A stretch of DNA of 64,000 bases from an uncultured Algibacter sp. (GCF_947487575.1 NZ_CANKXG010000006.1:124001-188000); one strand, 5' to 3'; counted from the stretch's first letter, positions 9,642 to 20,202 are shown. Notes: generated from the sequence alone by a model not told the origin. A program made the numbers and translations.

Positions 9642-10616
9642 TCATTTGATTTTATATTTAGCATCTATTAATTGATTCTCTATAGACTTCGTTTGTACAG
9701 CATAATTAAACCCTGGCCTTAAGCAATAAGAACCATATTCGCCATTTTTGTTTAAAGCAATAAAACCTACTTGCAACCACTCTAAATCTGGCGCGTTTTG
9801 ATAGATTTTATAAATGCGCTCTACCACTTCTTTGCAGGCTGCTTCTGGCGATTTTCCATGGCGCATTAATTCTACTACCATAGCGCTTCCTGCTGTTTTT
9901 ATCATGGCTTCTCCCATGCCTGTAGCTGCTGCTGCACCAACTTCGTTATCTAAAAATAAGCCTGCTCCAATTATTGGCGAATCTCCTACGCGTCCATACA
10001 TTTTCCATGATGCCCCACTTGTGGTACACGCCCCAGAAAGGTTACCGTTTTCATCTAACGCCAACATGCTAATCGTGTCGTGGTTTTCTATATTAATTAT
10101 AGGTTTGTAATTAGAATTAACTAACCACGCTTCATAAGCTTTTTTAGATTTTTCGGTTAACAAGTCTTCTTTTTCAAACCCTTGTTCTAATGCAAATTGT
10201 AATGCGCCTTCTCCAACTAACATGACATGAGGTGTTTCTTCCATAACCTTTCGCGCTACAGAAATAGGGTGTTTTATATGTTGCAAAAATGCTACCGAAC
10301 CACAATTATTATTTTGGTCCATAATACAAGCATCTAAAGTTACTTTTCCTTCTCTATCGGGAAAGCCACCTAAACCTACAGTTTGTACATTTGGGTTTGC
10401 TTCTGCGGTTTTTACACCAACCTCAACGGCATCGAGAGCACTTCCTCCGTTTATTAAAAGTTCCCAAGCCGATTCGTTCGCTACTAACCCGTGATTCCAT
10501 GTTGAAATGACTACTGATTTTATAATTTGCTTTTTTTCTTTTTTTGAAGTTGAATTTTCGCAAGCATTAAAACTAAATATTACACTAAAAATTAATATGG
10601 CTTTTAAAAATCTCAT
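9642..10616 (-). CDS. glycosylasparaginase (N4-(beta-N-acetylglucosaminyl)-L-asparaginase), lipoprotein
   Basis: An Ntn-hydrolase that cleaves the GlcNAc-Asn bond, the last link of an N-glycan to its peptide. Key signature: ENHDTISMLALDENGNLSGACTTSG, where the Thr after HD is the expected autocleavage site and nucleophile, and WKMYGRVGDSPIIGAGLFLDNEVGAAAATGMGE in the beta chain. A lipoprotein signal ends FSFNAC, so it acts outside the cytoplasm. I place the start at ATG 10616; a TTG two codons upstream would overlap the GH92 stop. It is last in a run of seven same-strand genes with GH92, GH130 and transporter genes, which supports action on N-glycan remnants. Confidence 0.92.
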   Translation of the reverse strand: MRFLKAILIFSVIFSFNACENSTSKKEKKQIIKSVVISTWNHGLVANESAWELLINGGSALDAVEVGVKTAEANPNVQTVGLGGFPDREGKVTLDACIMDQNNNCGSVAFLQHIKHPISVARKVMEETPHVMLVGEGALQFALEQGFEKEDLLTEKSKKAYEAWLVNSNYKPIINIENHDTISMLALDENGNLSGACTTSGASWKMYGRVGDSPIIGAGLFLDNEVGAAAATGMGEAMIKTAGSAMVVELMRHGKSPEAACKEVVERIYKIYQNAPDLEWLQVGFIALNKNGEYGSYCLRPGFNYAVQTKSIENQLIDAKYKIK

Positions 10617-10618
10617 AT

Positions 10619-12895
10619 TCAATAGATGTTATTTTGTTGTGGTAAGCGTGTTTTATCAAACAAAGCATCATTGGGAGTATTTGTCATTTTAAATTCTAAA
10701 ACACCACCATTAATAATTTCTTTATGTGTGATATATAGTCTATCTAATACTTTTCCATTTAGGGTCATGCTTTCAACATAAATATTTTCTGAAGCATGAT
10801 TGGTTGCAATAACCTTAAAGGTTTTATCATTTTGCAGTTGGATTGTTGCTTCTTCAAACAATGGCGCTCCCAAATTATAAACTCCTTGTGCAGGATTTAC
10901 AGGGTAAAACCCTAATGCATTAAAAATATACCAAGACGACATTTGTCCGCAATCTTCATTTCCACAATGCCCATTTGGTTCATTTTTATATTGGTTTTCT
11001 AAAATATTTCGAACTAATTTCTGAGTTTTAGATGGTGTTTTTAAGTAATTATATAGATACGCTACATGATGACTTGGTTCGTTACCGTGCGCATATTGCC
11101 CAATCATCCCTGTGCTAAAAACAGGTAGTTTGTCCGTTGGCTCGGGATAATACGAAAACATAGAATCTAGCTTTTGCTCAAAACGTTCTGCACCTCCTGT
11201 TTTTTCAATTAGTGTACCAACATCATGCGGCACGTACCAGTAATATTGCCATGCGTTGCTTTCGCAAAAATATGGACTATACTCTTTTGGAATAAAAGGG
11301 GTTATAAAATTCCCTTTTTCATCTTTAGGCTGAAACCACGAGTTATTTTTGTTGTGAAGGTTTTTCCAATTTTGAGAGTGTTCTATAAAAATTTTGTAAT
11401 CGTCAAGCTTTCCTAAACCTTTTGCGAACATGGCAACGCACCAATCATCATAAGCATATTCCATAGTTTTTGAAACCGACCAATTTTCATGATGTTTATC
11501 AACAGGAATATATCCTTTGGCTCTATAAATATCTATTTGTCTATCATTAACCATAGCGCTTTCTTTACACGCTTTATAGGCTACTTCTGCATTAAATTTA
11601 AAGCCTTTAAAATAAGCATCTACAATAACTGGCACCGCATGATAACCAATCATCATATTAGTTTCACTCCCTTGCATAGACCAAACGGGAAGCTCACCTG
11701 TTTCATCATAATGTGCCAAGAGTGATTTTATCATATCTGGCACTAATTTTGGCTGTAAAATGGTGTAAAGCGGATGCGCCGCCCTGTAGGTATCCCACAA
11801 CGAAAAAGTATCGTATCGATGAAACCCTCGTGCTCTAGCAATAGGTTTTACGCCTGTTTTGTAATTTCCATTTTCATCATTAGCCGCTTTGTAAGTGCCA
11901 CCATAATCGCTAAATAATGTTGGTGCTAACATGGATTGATACATCATTGTATAAAACACACTTTTCTTATTGTCGTCTTGGGATTTTATTTTTACTTTTT
12001 TAAGTTGATTTTCCCAAATAAGCGTTGTTTTTTCCTGTTGATAATCAAAATCGAAACCTGTAGTTTCCATTTTTATGGCATAGGAAGCAGCCTCACAACT
12101 TGTTGAAGATAATCCTGTTTTGATAATAACCTGCTCATCTTCCATCGTTTGATATTTGAGCACCATTTTAGTGTTCCCTTTCATGGGGTAAATCTTCAGT
12201 GTGTCACCTTTAAAGTAGCTATGCGTATCAAAAGGTTTTGAAAACTGCATTTGAAAATACACTTTTTGGTTTCTTGCCCAACCTGTAGACATACGATAAC
12301 CTTGAATAGTGGTATCGTTTACTTTTTCTAGATAAGTCTCTGTAGGCTTATCCCAATTTAAAGCATAGCCTAAATCGATATGAATTTCACTACTACCATC
12401 TTTTGGAAATGTATAACGGTGTATCCCAACACGTTTTGTAGCGGTTAATTCTACTTTAATACCATAGTCTAATAAATCTACAGAATAGTAGCCGGGAAAT
12501 GCTTTTTCTTGGTCATGACTAAAAGACGAAAAGGGTTTAAAATTATTAGCCTCAATCCTTTTTTTTGACCTACTGTTTACTGGCATGATTAAAATATCAT
12601 ATAAATCTCCAGCACCAGTTCCCGATAAATGGGTATGCGAAAAGCCCGTAATTATAGAATCTTGATAATAATACCCTGCAATTCTATCCCAGCCAGGAAT
12701 ACCAATATCTGGACTTAATTGCACCATTCCAAAAGGTACTGTTGCACCAGGGTAGGTATTACCAGGACCATCTGTTCCTATAAAAGGATTAACATAATCC
12801 ACCAACATGTTATTAGTGTCTGCCTTTGTAGTTTTAGATTGACTACATGCTCCAAATACCAATACAAAAGTTATATAAATGAAGCTTTTTTTCAT
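10619..12895 (-). CDS. GH92 family alpha-1,2-type mannosidase, lipoprotein
   Basis: A 758-residue complete GH92 enzyme. It has a lipoprotein signal (ITFVLVFGACSQ), the N-terminal signature VNPFIGTDGPGNTYPGATVPFGMVQ, TGFSHTHLSGTGAGDLYD, and the C-terminal catalytic and calcium-binding signatures AHGNEPSHHVAYLYNY and GNEDCGQMSSWYIFNALGFYP. GH92 members release alpha-linked mannose by an inverting, Ca-dependent mechanism; this branch contains alpha-1,2-mannosidases acting on high-mannose N-glycans, but linkage cannot be fixed from sequence alone. The next gene's ATG follows the stop within a few bases. It is about 40% or more similar by eye to the GH92 gene at 17938-20202, suggesting duplication and specialisation. 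Confidence 0.95.
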   Translation of the reverse strand: MKKSFIYITFVLVFGACSQSKTTKADTNNMLVDYVNPFIGTDGPGNTYPGATVPFGMVQLSPDIGIPGWDRIAGYYYQDSIITGFSHTHLSGTGAGDLYDILIMPVNSRSKKRIEANNFKPFSSFSHDQEKAFPGYYSVDLLDYGIKVELTATKRVGIHRYTFPKDGSSEIHIDLGYALNWDKPTETYLEKVNDTTIQGYRMSTGWARNQKVYFQMQFSKPFDTHSYFKGDTLKIYPMKGNTKMVLKYQTMEDEQVIIKTGLSSTSCEAASYAIKMETTGFDFDYQQEKTTLIWENQLKKVKIKSQDDNKKSVFYTMMYQSMLAPTLFSDYGGTYKAANDENGNYKTGVKPIARARGFHRYDTFSLWDTYRAAHPLYTILQPKLVPDMIKSLLAHYDETGELPVWSMQGSETNMMIGYHAVPVIVDAYFKGFKFNAEVAYKACKESAMVNDRQIDIYRAKGYIPVDKHHENWSVSKTMEYAYDDWCVAMFAKGLGKLDDYKIFIEHSQNWKNLHNKNNSWFQPKDEKGNFITPFIPKEYSPYFCESNAWQYYWYVPHDVGTLIEKTGGAERFEQKLDSMFSYYPEPTDKLPVFSTGMIGQYAHGNEPSHHVAYLYNYLKTPSKTQKLVRNILENQYKNEPNGHCGNEDCGQMSSWYIFNALGFYPVNPAQGVYNLGAPLFEEATIQLQNDKTFKVIATNHASENIYVESMTLNGKVLDRLYITHKEIINGGVLEFKMTNTPNDALFDKTRLPQQNNIY

Positions 12896-12898
12896 AGA

Positions 12899-13993
12899 TT
12901 ATTTTTCTGTTTTTGATACTTTAATCACTTCGAAATGTGAATCTTGAATATCGAAAAATGCAACACCACTTGCACCACTTTCCTTGGCTGCTTTAATGGC
13001 ATTAGCTACGGTTTCATCATCCATTTCAGGAAGGTATAAACCCGTGTGTAATTGTGTATTTCGTCCTTGTAAATCTTTTATCCCCTGTTCTGAAGCAAAT
13101 TTTACCCAATCTAAACCTTCATTATAAAAATTATTGTAAATCATAGGTAATACTTCATCAATATTCCATTTATCCCAACGTTGGCGCACCATATGGTCTG
13201 CCATTTCTGGATATGGAAATACAGCAGCTGTTAATTTTTTACCGTGTTTATGTGCTATGTCATAAGCGCCGTCTACTACTGTTTTAATTTCGTTTAATCT
13301 AAACTGTTTCCATTCAATATCTATAGCTGGCACTTCTACTTCTTTTATGTTTCGTCCATATAATTTTTCAAATTTTTCTACGGCAGCATCAGAATAATCA
13401 AAATCAAAATCTGGTAATTCTTCATTTTGAACCAAATTATACTTCGGTAATAAACCTACTGGCAAATACACATCAGGATATCTTATATAATCTAGATGCA
13501 CACTTGTAACCCCATCAACTTTAGCTAAACCTTCAACTAAATTCCATACATGTTGACGCGCATCTGGATGACTTGGCGATAACCATTGATAATAATCTAC
13601 ATAAGGGCGGTTGTCAAAACACGATTTACCACTACGGCTTACCATATACCAATCTGGGTGTTTTAGGGCAGTTGTGTCGCCTGGTCTGTTCATGGTAAAC
13701 ATCCACGCATGCACTTCCAAACCTTCTTCTATAGCGAGAGGTGTTATTTTAGATAAATAATTGGCATCTGCTCTGGTATCAATTAATACAGCATCTATGC
13801 CGTTATCTGCATATTTTTTAAATTGTTTTTTATGAATACTATCGGCTACTCCAGCACCTGCACCGTACCATGCCCAATATTTAAAAGCTAGTTCTACAGG
13901 CTCATCTGTTTTAGCAACTGTTTCTTTTTTTTGCTGAGTGCATGAAACCACTAAAAACAAAGTGATGATTATAATATATAAATTATGTTTCAT
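12899..13993 (-). CDS. GHL10-like glycoside hydrolase family TIM-barrel lipoprotein
   Basis: A 364-residue lipoprotein (signal ending LFLVVSC). The mature part looks like a TIM barrel of the GHL10/DUF187 type: NGIDAVLIDTRADANYLSK, EEGLEVHAWMFTMNRPGD, HPDWYMVSRSGKSCFDNRP, YYQWLSPSHPDARQHV, DGVTSVHLDYIRYPD (the family hallmark), KLTAAVFPYPEMADHM, DEVLPMIYNNFY and GVAFFDIQDS. Related proteins are predicted hydrolases of carbohydrate; the Asp in HLDYIRYP is a plausible catalytic residue. Position between the GH92 and CBM9-like genes, at 3-6 base spacing, ties it to the same glycan. Confidence 0.8.
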   Translation of the reverse strand: MKHNLYIIIITLFLVVSCTQQKKETVAKTDEPVELAFKYWAWYGAGAGVADSIHKKQFKKYADNGIDAVLIDTRADANYLSKITPLAIEEGLEVHAWMFTMNRPGDTTALKHPDWYMVSRSGKSCFDNRPYVDYYQWLSPSHPDARQHVWNLVEGLAKVDGVTSVHLDYIRYPDVYLPVGLLPKYNLVQNEELPDFDFDYSDAAVEKFEKLYGRNIKEVEVPAIDIEWKQFRLNEIKTVVDGAYDIAHKHGKKLTAAVFPYPEMADHMVRQRWDKWNIDEVLPMIYNNFYNEGLDWVKFASEQGIKDLQGRNTQLHTGLYLPEMDDETVANAIKAAKESGASGVAFFDIQDSHFEVIKVSKTEK

Positions 13994-13999
13994 TTTGAA

Positions 14000-15079
14000 T
14001 TATTTTATAATGATTTGACCGTTTTTGTTTATAATAATTTTATTTCCCGTAAATGGACTTTTAACCCAAATATTATATCCCGTTTCATGAGATTGATATG
14101 TAGGTATTACTTCTTGTTTTAAAACTAATTTTGCAGCACCAACATCTTTAGGTGTTATTGTTTTATCCATTAAACCTTTATGCAAATCAAATAAAAACCA
14201 CTTGATATGTTCATCTTTAGGAATTACAAAGTTTTTAGCTTCTTGTGAAGCTCCTCTTGCAAAATACACATAGCCCCAAGTTTCTGGTTGATGCATTGCA
14301 ATAACGCCTTGCGGAGACCATACCCAATTGTATTCTGACTCAAATGCTCCAGAATTATTTTTTTTGCGAGAGTACCTATTGTTTTCTAATTGAAAATCCC
14401 AATGAACCCTAGAAAAATTTACTCTCCAAAACTTATCTTTCAATTCTACAATTTGATGATACGACGTATTAAACACCTTTAAAGGAATAGCAATTTCTAC
14501 GCTCCAACTTTTATCTATATCGTTAGGATTATTTAATGTCCCATCAATATGCACAGCAGATTTTATACCGTTAGCATCCCAATCATTTAATACCAATGCA
14601 CCGTCTCTATATGGTTTTGTAATGAATAAATCCCAAAGTGTATTTAAAGTATTAAATTCAAATTCATAGTAATTATGTGCATCGCCATCTGGGTCTATGA
14701 AAATTTCAAAATCATTGTTATAATAAACAATCGTATCTTTTTGTTTTAAAGTCCCCCACACATGAGGCTCTTCCATAGTTGCTAAAAAATAAATATACTC
14801 ATTATCCCAGAGCATTTTTACACGGGTATTATATTTTGGTTTTTTTACTCCTTCTATATCTATAAACAAATCAGAAAACTCGGCATTTTTCCAAGAGTTC
14901 TCTAATCCTAAACCATCTATTTTAATAGGTTCTTTTATATGATTTGCAATATATGTTTTAGGGATAATACGGTTTGTTGCATCTTGAGCGCAACTAGCTA
15001 GCGGAAGACATAGAAATAAAAGGCATGTAAAACATAAGCCTTTTTTAAAAATGGAACATAATAACACTATTTTATACAT
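14000..15079 (-). CDS. CBM9-like carbohydrate-binding lipoprotein
   Basis: A 359-residue lipoprotein: long N-terminus, hydrophobic core and lipobox LASC. The mature part resembles the family 9-like carbohydrate-binding module: KIDGLGLENSWKNAEFSDLF, TRVKMLWDNEYIYFLATMEEP, YNNDFEIFIDPDGDAHNYYE, TLWDLFITKPYRDG and SWSVEIAIPLKVF. Such stand-alone proteins in Bacteroidetes glycan loci probably bind released glycans at the cell surface. There is no sign of a catalytic domain. It is 6 bases from the GHL10-like gene and 3 bases from the GH130 gene. Confidence 0.8.
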   Translation of the reverse strand: MYKIVLLCSIFKKGLCFTCLLFLCLPLASCAQDATNRIIPKTYIANHIKEPIKIDGLGLENSWKNAEFSDLFIDIEGVKKPKYNTRVKMLWDNEYIYFLATMEEPHVWGTLKQKDTIVYYNNDFEIFIDPDGDAHNYYEFEFNTLNTLWDLFITKPYRDGALVLNDWDANGIKSAVHIDGTLNNPNDIDKSWSVEIAIPLKVFNTSYHQIVELKDKFWRVNFSRVHWDFQLENNRYSRKKNNSGAFESEYNWVWSPQGVIAMHQPETWGYVYFARGASQEAKNFVIPKDEHIKWFLFDLHKGLMDKTITPKDVGAAKLVLKQEVIPTYQSHETGYNIWVKSPFTGNKIIINKNGQIIIK

Positions 15080-15082
15080 ATT

Positions 15083-16051
15083 TTAAACAATACTATTACT
15101 TTTAGTAAATTCTAATATTTCACTTATATAACCAAAGGCTATGGCTACAACCGTATCTGCGGCGCCATAAAAAATAGTGACTTTATCGGCTTCAACATCC
15201 TGTAAAGAGGCACATGGAAAAATTACATTAGGAACATCTCCAATTTGCTCATAAGGTTCCGACGGCGTTAGTAGATAAGGTTGTGTTCTGAACTTAACAA
15301 TGTGTGGATTATTTTCATCCAATATTGCAGAACCCATGGCATATCTAAACCCATTACAGGTATTAATAACGCCATGATAAAACATAAGCCAACCTTCATT
15401 GGTTAAAAAAGGTACGGATCCTGCACCTACTTTTGTACATTGCCAAGCACTATCCTTAAATGCTGTTGGAGACATCATGTGCCTGTGTTCTCCCCAATAT
15501 TTCATATCTGGACTATAGCTCATATAAATATCGCCAAAAGGAGTATGACCGTTATCGCTAGGGCGACTCATCATAGCATATTTTCCATTTATTTTTTTAG
15601 GAAATAACACACCATTTCTATTAAAGGGTAAAAAAGCGCTTTCACATTGAAAAAATTCTACAAAGTCATAGGTATAACCAATTCCAATAGTTGGACCATT
15701 ATGTCCTTCGCACCATGTAATCCAATAGCGATCTTCTATAAAAATAACCCTAGGGTCGTATTTATAATCACCTAAAACTTGTGCTTCGTCTGCTGCTTTA
15801 AAATCTATTGGATTTTCGTTGATATTCCAATTAATTCCATCATTACTAAAACCTGCAAAAATATTCATTTGCACCGCTTTATTATCACACCTATATACGC
15901 CTGCGAAACCTTCTTTAAAAGGAACTACAGCACTATTAAATATGCTATTAGATGTTGGAATAGCATCTCTTTTAATTATTGGATTTTCAGAATAGCGCCA
16001 AACAACATCTTGACTTCCTTCTGGTTTATCTTGCCATGGAATTGAACTCAT
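15083..16051 (-). CDS. GH130 phosphorylase, beta-1,4-mannosyl-N-acetylglucosamine type
   Basis: A 322-residue cytoplasmic enzyme with no signal peptide. It matches what I know of the GH130 branch acting on Man-beta-1,4-GlcNAc: [51 protein letters not shown] (with the proposed general-acid Asp), [58 protein letters not shown] and [11 protein letters not shown]. The expected reaction is phosphorolysis of the N-glycan core disaccharide to mannose 1-phosphate and GlcNAc, which spares one ATP. No GH2 beta-mannosidase is nearby, so this is the only visible route through the beta-mannose. It sits directly after the symporter gene. Confidence 0.93.
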   Translation of the reverse strand: MSSIPWQDKPEGSQDVVWRYSENPIIKRDAIPTSNSIFNSAVVPFKEGFAGVYRCDNKAVQMNIFAGFSNDGINWNINENPIDFKAADEAQVLGDYKYDPRVIFIEDRYWITWCEGHNGPTIGIGYTYDFVEFFQCESAFLPFNRNGVLFPKKINGKYAMMSRPSDNGHTPFGDIYMSYSPDMKYWGEHRHMMSPTAFKDSAWQCTKVGAGSVPFLTNEGWLMFYHGVINTCNGFRYAMGSAILDENNPHIVKFRTQPYLLTPSEPYEQIGDVPNVIFPCASLQDVEADKVTIFYGAADTVVAIAFGYISEILEFTKSNSIV

Positions 16052-16060
16052 TTAATCTAT

Positions 16061-17938
16061 TTAATTTTTATATTTTCTTACTTTATCTAACCACGTGAAT
16101 TTTAAAATAACGGTAGTTATAATAAACACTACAAGAGCTAACCACATTTTTGGATAATCTCTTATCATGAGGTATATGGGTAATAATATCATACTAGATT
16201 GCCAAACAATTCCAACAATACAGTTTAGCATATCACTTACAAAGTCCTTGTTTTTTTCAAAATTCTCATCTTCATCTTTAAGAACTCTATAAACAGGATT
16301 CCACCAACCCCAAGGGCGCACATTAGAATAAAAACTTTTTAGAGTCTCCATACTTGTTGGAGGCGTAAGACAAGTTCCTAAAAAAGAACCCAATATAGAC
16401 ACTATAAATATTACGGGAAACACATAAATAGCTGGCATATGTGCAGCATCGCACATCCAGGTTCCTACTTCAAAATTGTCTTTATTTTGATCTAGTAAAA
16501 ATTGAATAGTTGCAATAAATAAACCTGATGTCATACCCCAGAAATAACCCCAACCATTAAAACGCCACCAAATCCATTTTAAGAAATTTGCTGCTACGTA
16601 ACCGCCAAAAAGTGCACTTGTTATCCATAATGTTAATGAATTGATAGACTCTGCAAAAAAGCCCATAAACACACCTAAAGCTACAATAGCAAAAGATGCT
16701 AAATGACTTGCTTTTATATAGTGCTTTGGTGTAGCCAAAGGTTTAAAATACTTTTTATAAATATCATTAACTATGTATGCAGGCCCCGAATTTACATAAG
16801 CCGAAAAGGTTGACATAAAAGCCGCTAAAAGTCCTGCTAACAACAACCCTTTTATACCTACAGGTACATGATTGTTGATTACTTTGGGTAAAATAACCTC
16901 TAAATCCCCAAGACTTAGTGAACTGGAACTTGCCATTTCGGGAGCCAAATACACTAATCCTAAAACAACGATACCCCCAATAAGTAAATATCTTGGTATA
17001 AAAAGTACAAGGTTTGTAAATCCACTCATATATGCAGCTTCTTTTACAGACCTTGTAGACAAAATACGTTGCATATCATAACTTGGTGTAGGACCTGCAA
17101 TACTTGCAAAAAACCCTTTAAAAAGAGACATACCAATAAACGCACCAAACATTTTATAACCATGTGTGTCTATAAGTTCATTAAACGCTTCGAACTTTCC
17201 AGTCCACGAACCTTCTAGTTCAGCTCCAAAAAACAAATTACTCCATTGTTCAGACAATACGCTGGTAATTTCTACATCTGTTACATTAATAAACGCATAA
17301 CCTGCCACCAAGACTCCTGCGAGTACCATAATAAAATATTGCAACACTTCTGTAGCAACTACAGAAAACATACCACCTTTAATAGTATAAATAGTAGTTA
17401 AAAATATGATGATTAAAGCATAGTTTTGGTCTGAGCTTAATAACACAGCATCTCCCATCATAAGTGTTAAATCCCATGGTAAAATGATTGTCATAAACTT
17501 ACCAACACCTTCAAAAAAATAGGCTATAAAACCAACAGATGCTATTATAGCAAAAATAGCTACAATTAAGTGAGAGGCTCTTCCAGATTTACCATCGCCA
17601 AAACGTGTTAAAATCCATTCAGAACCAGTCATTATATTGGAGCGCCTTATCCATGCAGCTAAAAATATCATTACGAATATCTGGTTAAAAATTGGCCACA
17701 CCCACATAAACATAAAACTCTTTACGCCATACAAGAAAAGAATACCAACCATCCAAGCAGTTCCTGAAACATCAAACATACCCGAACCATTACTTAAGCC
17801 TAAGTAATACCATTTAATGCTTTTTCCGCCAAGGAAATAAGAACTTAACCCTTTTGATGCCTTTTTGGAAATCCAAATACCAACACCTAATGTTAGAATA
17901 ATATACAGGGCAATAATTAAAACATCTACTATATCCAT
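16061..17938 (-). CDS. sodium:solute symporter (SSS family)
   Basis: A 625-residue inner-membrane protein with about 14-15 hydrophobic helices. SSS family marks are visible: GVGIWISKKASKGLSSYFLGGKS near the N-terminus, SNGSGMFDVSGTAWMVG in helix 1-2, and YTIKGGMFSVVATEVLQYFIM in the middle, plus AGLLAAFMSTFSAYVNSGPAYI. It overlaps the GH92 stop as TAATG and is followed 9 bases later by the GH130 gene. The likely cargo is therefore the disaccharide or monosaccharide fed to the GH130 phosphorylase, i.e. Man-GlcNAc or similar; this is inference from position. Confidence 0.9.
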   Translation of the reverse strand: MDIVDVLIIALYIILTLGVGIWISKKASKGLSSYFLGGKSIKWYYLGLSNGSGMFDVSGTAWMVGILFLYGVKSFMFMWVWPIFNQIFVMIFLAAWIRRSNIMTGSEWILTRFGDGKSGRASHLIVAIFAIIASVGFIAYFFEGVGKFMTIILPWDLTLMMGDAVLLSSDQNYALIIIFLTTIYTIKGGMFSVVATEVLQYFIMVLAGVLVAGYAFINVTDVEITSVLSEQWSNLFFGAELEGSWTGKFEAFNELIDTHGYKMFGAFIGMSLFKGFFASIAGPTPSYDMQRILSTRSVKEAAYMSGFTNLVLFIPRYLLIGGIVVLGLVYLAPEMASSSSLSLGDLEVILPKVINNHVPVGIKGLLLAGLLAAFMSTFSAYVNSGPAYIVNDIYKKYFKPLATPKHYIKASHLASFAIVALGVFMGFFAESINSLTLWITSALFGGYVAANFLKWIWWRFNGWGYFWGMTSGLFIATIQFLLDQNKDNFEVGTWMCDAAHMPAIYVFPVIFIVSILGSFLGTCLTPPTSMETLKSFYSNVRPWGWWNPVYRVLKDEDENFEKNKDFVSDMLNCIVGIVWQSSMILLPIYLMIRDYPKMWLALVVFIITTVILKFTWLDKVRKYKN

Positions 17939-20202
17939 TATTCTTTGTTATTTTTATGGATTCCCCATGATTTGTTAGGCTTAGAAGCCATAACAAAATA
18001 GAGTTTACCTCCTTTTAAAATTTGTTTGTGAGAGATAGATGTTTGATTAAATTCTTTACCATTAAGTGATGCAGATTTAATATAAATATTATCGCTAGAA
18101 GGATTTTCTACTTCAATTTCAAATATTTTACCATCAGAAAGATTAATCGTTGTTTTTTTGAATATAGGACTCCCAATATCGTAGTCTCCTGAAGCTGGGT
18201 TCATAGGGTATAGCCCAATAGAACTAAATACATACCAAGCAGACATTTGTCCGCAATCTTCATTTCCGCTCAATCCGTTTGGTGTAGTGTTATACTGTGT
18301 GTTTAAAATATGACGTACCCAATATTGTGTTCGCCAAGGTTGGTTTGCATGATTAAACATGTAGGCGATATGATGACTTGGCTCATTACCATGTGCATAT
18401 TGCCCAATTAACCCTGAAATATCTGCGGAGATATTATCTCCTGTAATCTCAGAACTCTCAGTAAATAATTGATTTAATCGTTTAGAAAAAATATTTCCTC
18501 CACCATGAAGTGCTATGAAATTTTTAACATCATGAGGCACAAACCAGCTATGTTGCCACGCATTGCCTTCTGTATAATCTGTTTGTTCTCTGTGGTTAGA
18601 GTGTTTAGGGTCAAAAGGCGAATTCCAAGTTTTTCCATTATCGGATTTTCCCCGCATAAACCCACTTTCATTATCAAATAAATAGGTGTAAGCTTTAGAA
18701 CGATTTAAGAAATACTTATAATCATTATCTTTACCTAAAGCTTTTGCCATTTGTGCAACACACCAATCGTTAAACGCATATTCTAGGGTAATCGTTACAG
18801 ATTCATCTAATAAATTATAAGGAATGTAACCATATTTTTTATATAAATTTAATCCACGCTCGTCTTGCATCATGGTTTGTTTCATAGCTTCATAAGCCTT
18901 TTCAGCATCAAAACCTGTAATTCCTTTTTTATAGGCATCAACAATAACAGGTATAGAATGATATCCTGTCATGGTATTCGTTTCATTAGCATAAAGTGTC
19001 CAAACTGGTAATATTTTTTTGGTTTCATAATAGGCCAACATTGAGTTTATGATATCTGAAACTTTATCAGGTGCAATAAAAGTCAATAATGGATTTTCTG
19101 CTCTAAAAGTATCCCAAAGTGATAGTGTAGAATAGGCTGTATAATTTTTTGCAGTAACTATACTATCATTCTCTTTTCTAAATTGCCCATTTTTATCGCT
19201 GTAAGTAACAGGTGCTAATTGCGCATGATACATCGCTGTATAAAACATAGTTTTAAGTGAATCTACATCAGTTTCAACTTCTATGATATTTAAAGCATTT
19301 CCCCAGGTAATACCTGCTTCAGTTTTAACCTTTTCAAATTCAAAACCATCATTATTTAAATTATCTTTTGCATTTTCAATACTAACTGATGACAAGGCTA
19401 CTTTAACTCGCAATTCATCATTACCTTTGGTATTAAAAAATAGTTGCGATGCAGTTTTTATTCCCTCTGAAATGTTACTATTACTTAGAATGCCATCTGC
19501 ATAAAGCTTTGAATTTGATATAGGTTTTGAAAACTTGGCAACGAAAAATACTTTCTGATTTTTTGCCCAACCTTTACTGAAACGATAACCGCTTATTGTG
19601 TATTCGTCTTCAAAATTTAAAGAACTCTCAGTAACGGCATCCCAATTAATTTCAAATCCTAAATCTATTACAACAGATTGAATATCGTCTTTTTGAAAAG
19701 TATATTTGTGATATGCTGTTCTCTTAGATGTTGTAAGCTCAACATTAATGTTATGGTCTTCTAAATATAATTGGTAATATCCTGGAGTAGCAGTCTCGTT
19801 GTTATGAGAGTATTTTGATTTGTAATTTACACTGTCTCGGTTTTTCTTTGGCGTAACAGACACATCTACCTCTTTGTTTACAGGCATAAAAATAATATCT
19901 GCTAAATCGCCAATACCAGTACCGCTTAAGCTTAAATGGCTAAACCCGATTGCTAAAGAATCTGAATAGTGATACCCTGAACACCAATCCCAAGCACTTA
20001 TACCATTCACGGGACTTACTTGTAACATTCCAAAGGGTACTGTTGCTCCCGGATAAGTATGGCCATGACCTCCTGTGCCTATAAAAGGGGCTACATAACT
20101 TTTAAATTTTAAATTTGTACTTATATTTTGTTTTTGGCTCTTTTCATTATTTATACAACCATAAACAAATACAAATAAAAACACAAATGAATATCTCAAC
20201 AT
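17938..20202 (-). CDS. GH92 family alpha-mannosidase, lipoprotein
   Basis: A 754-residue complete GH92 enzyme and the first gene of the seven-gene unit. It has a lipoprotein signal (FLFVFVYGCIN), then APFIGTGGHGHTYPGATVPFGML, IGFSHLSLSGTGIGDLADI, AHGNEPSHHIAYMFNH and GNEDCGQMSAWYVFSSIGLYP, the last two carrying the acid, base and calcium ligands expected of the family. The HTYPGATVPFGM form is seen in well-studied Bacteroides alpha-1,2 and alpha-1,3 enzymes. Upstream lies a 208-base AT-rich gap likely to hold the promoter for the whole unit. Confidence 0.95.
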   Translation of the reverse strand: MLRYSFVFLFVFVYGCINNEKSQKQNISTNLKFKSYVAPFIGTGGHGHTYPGATVPFGMLQVSPVNGISAWDWCSGYHYSDSLAIGFSHLSLSGTGIGDLADIIFMPVNKEVDVSVTPKKNRDSVNYKSKYSHNNETATPGYYQLYLEDHNINVELTTSKRTAYHKYTFQKDDIQSVVIDLGFEINWDAVTESSLNFEDEYTISGYRFSKGWAKNQKVFFVAKFSKPISNSKLYADGILSNSNISEGIKTASQLFFNTKGNDELRVKVALSSVSIENAKDNLNNDGFEFEKVKTEAGITWGNALNIIEVETDVDSLKTMFYTAMYHAQLAPVTYSDKNGQFRKENDSIVTAKNYTAYSTLSLWDTFRAENPLLTFIAPDKVSDIINSMLAYYETKKILPVWTLYANETNTMTGYHSIPVIVDAYKKGITGFDAEKAYEAMKQTMMQDERGLNLYKKYGYIPYNLLDESVTITLEYAFNDWCVAQMAKALGKDNDYKYFLNRSKAYTYLFDNESGFMRGKSDNGKTWNSPFDPKHSNHREQTDYTEGNAWQHSWFVPHDVKNFIALHGGGNIFSKRLNQLFTESSEITGDNISADISGLIGQYAHGNEPSHHIAYMFNHANQPWRTQYWVRHILNTQYNTTPNGLSGNEDCGQMSAWYVFSSIGLYPMNPASGDYDIGSPIFKKTTINLSDGKIFEIEVENPSSDNIYIKSASLNGKEFNQTSISHKQILKGGKLYFVMASKPNKSWGIHKNNKE

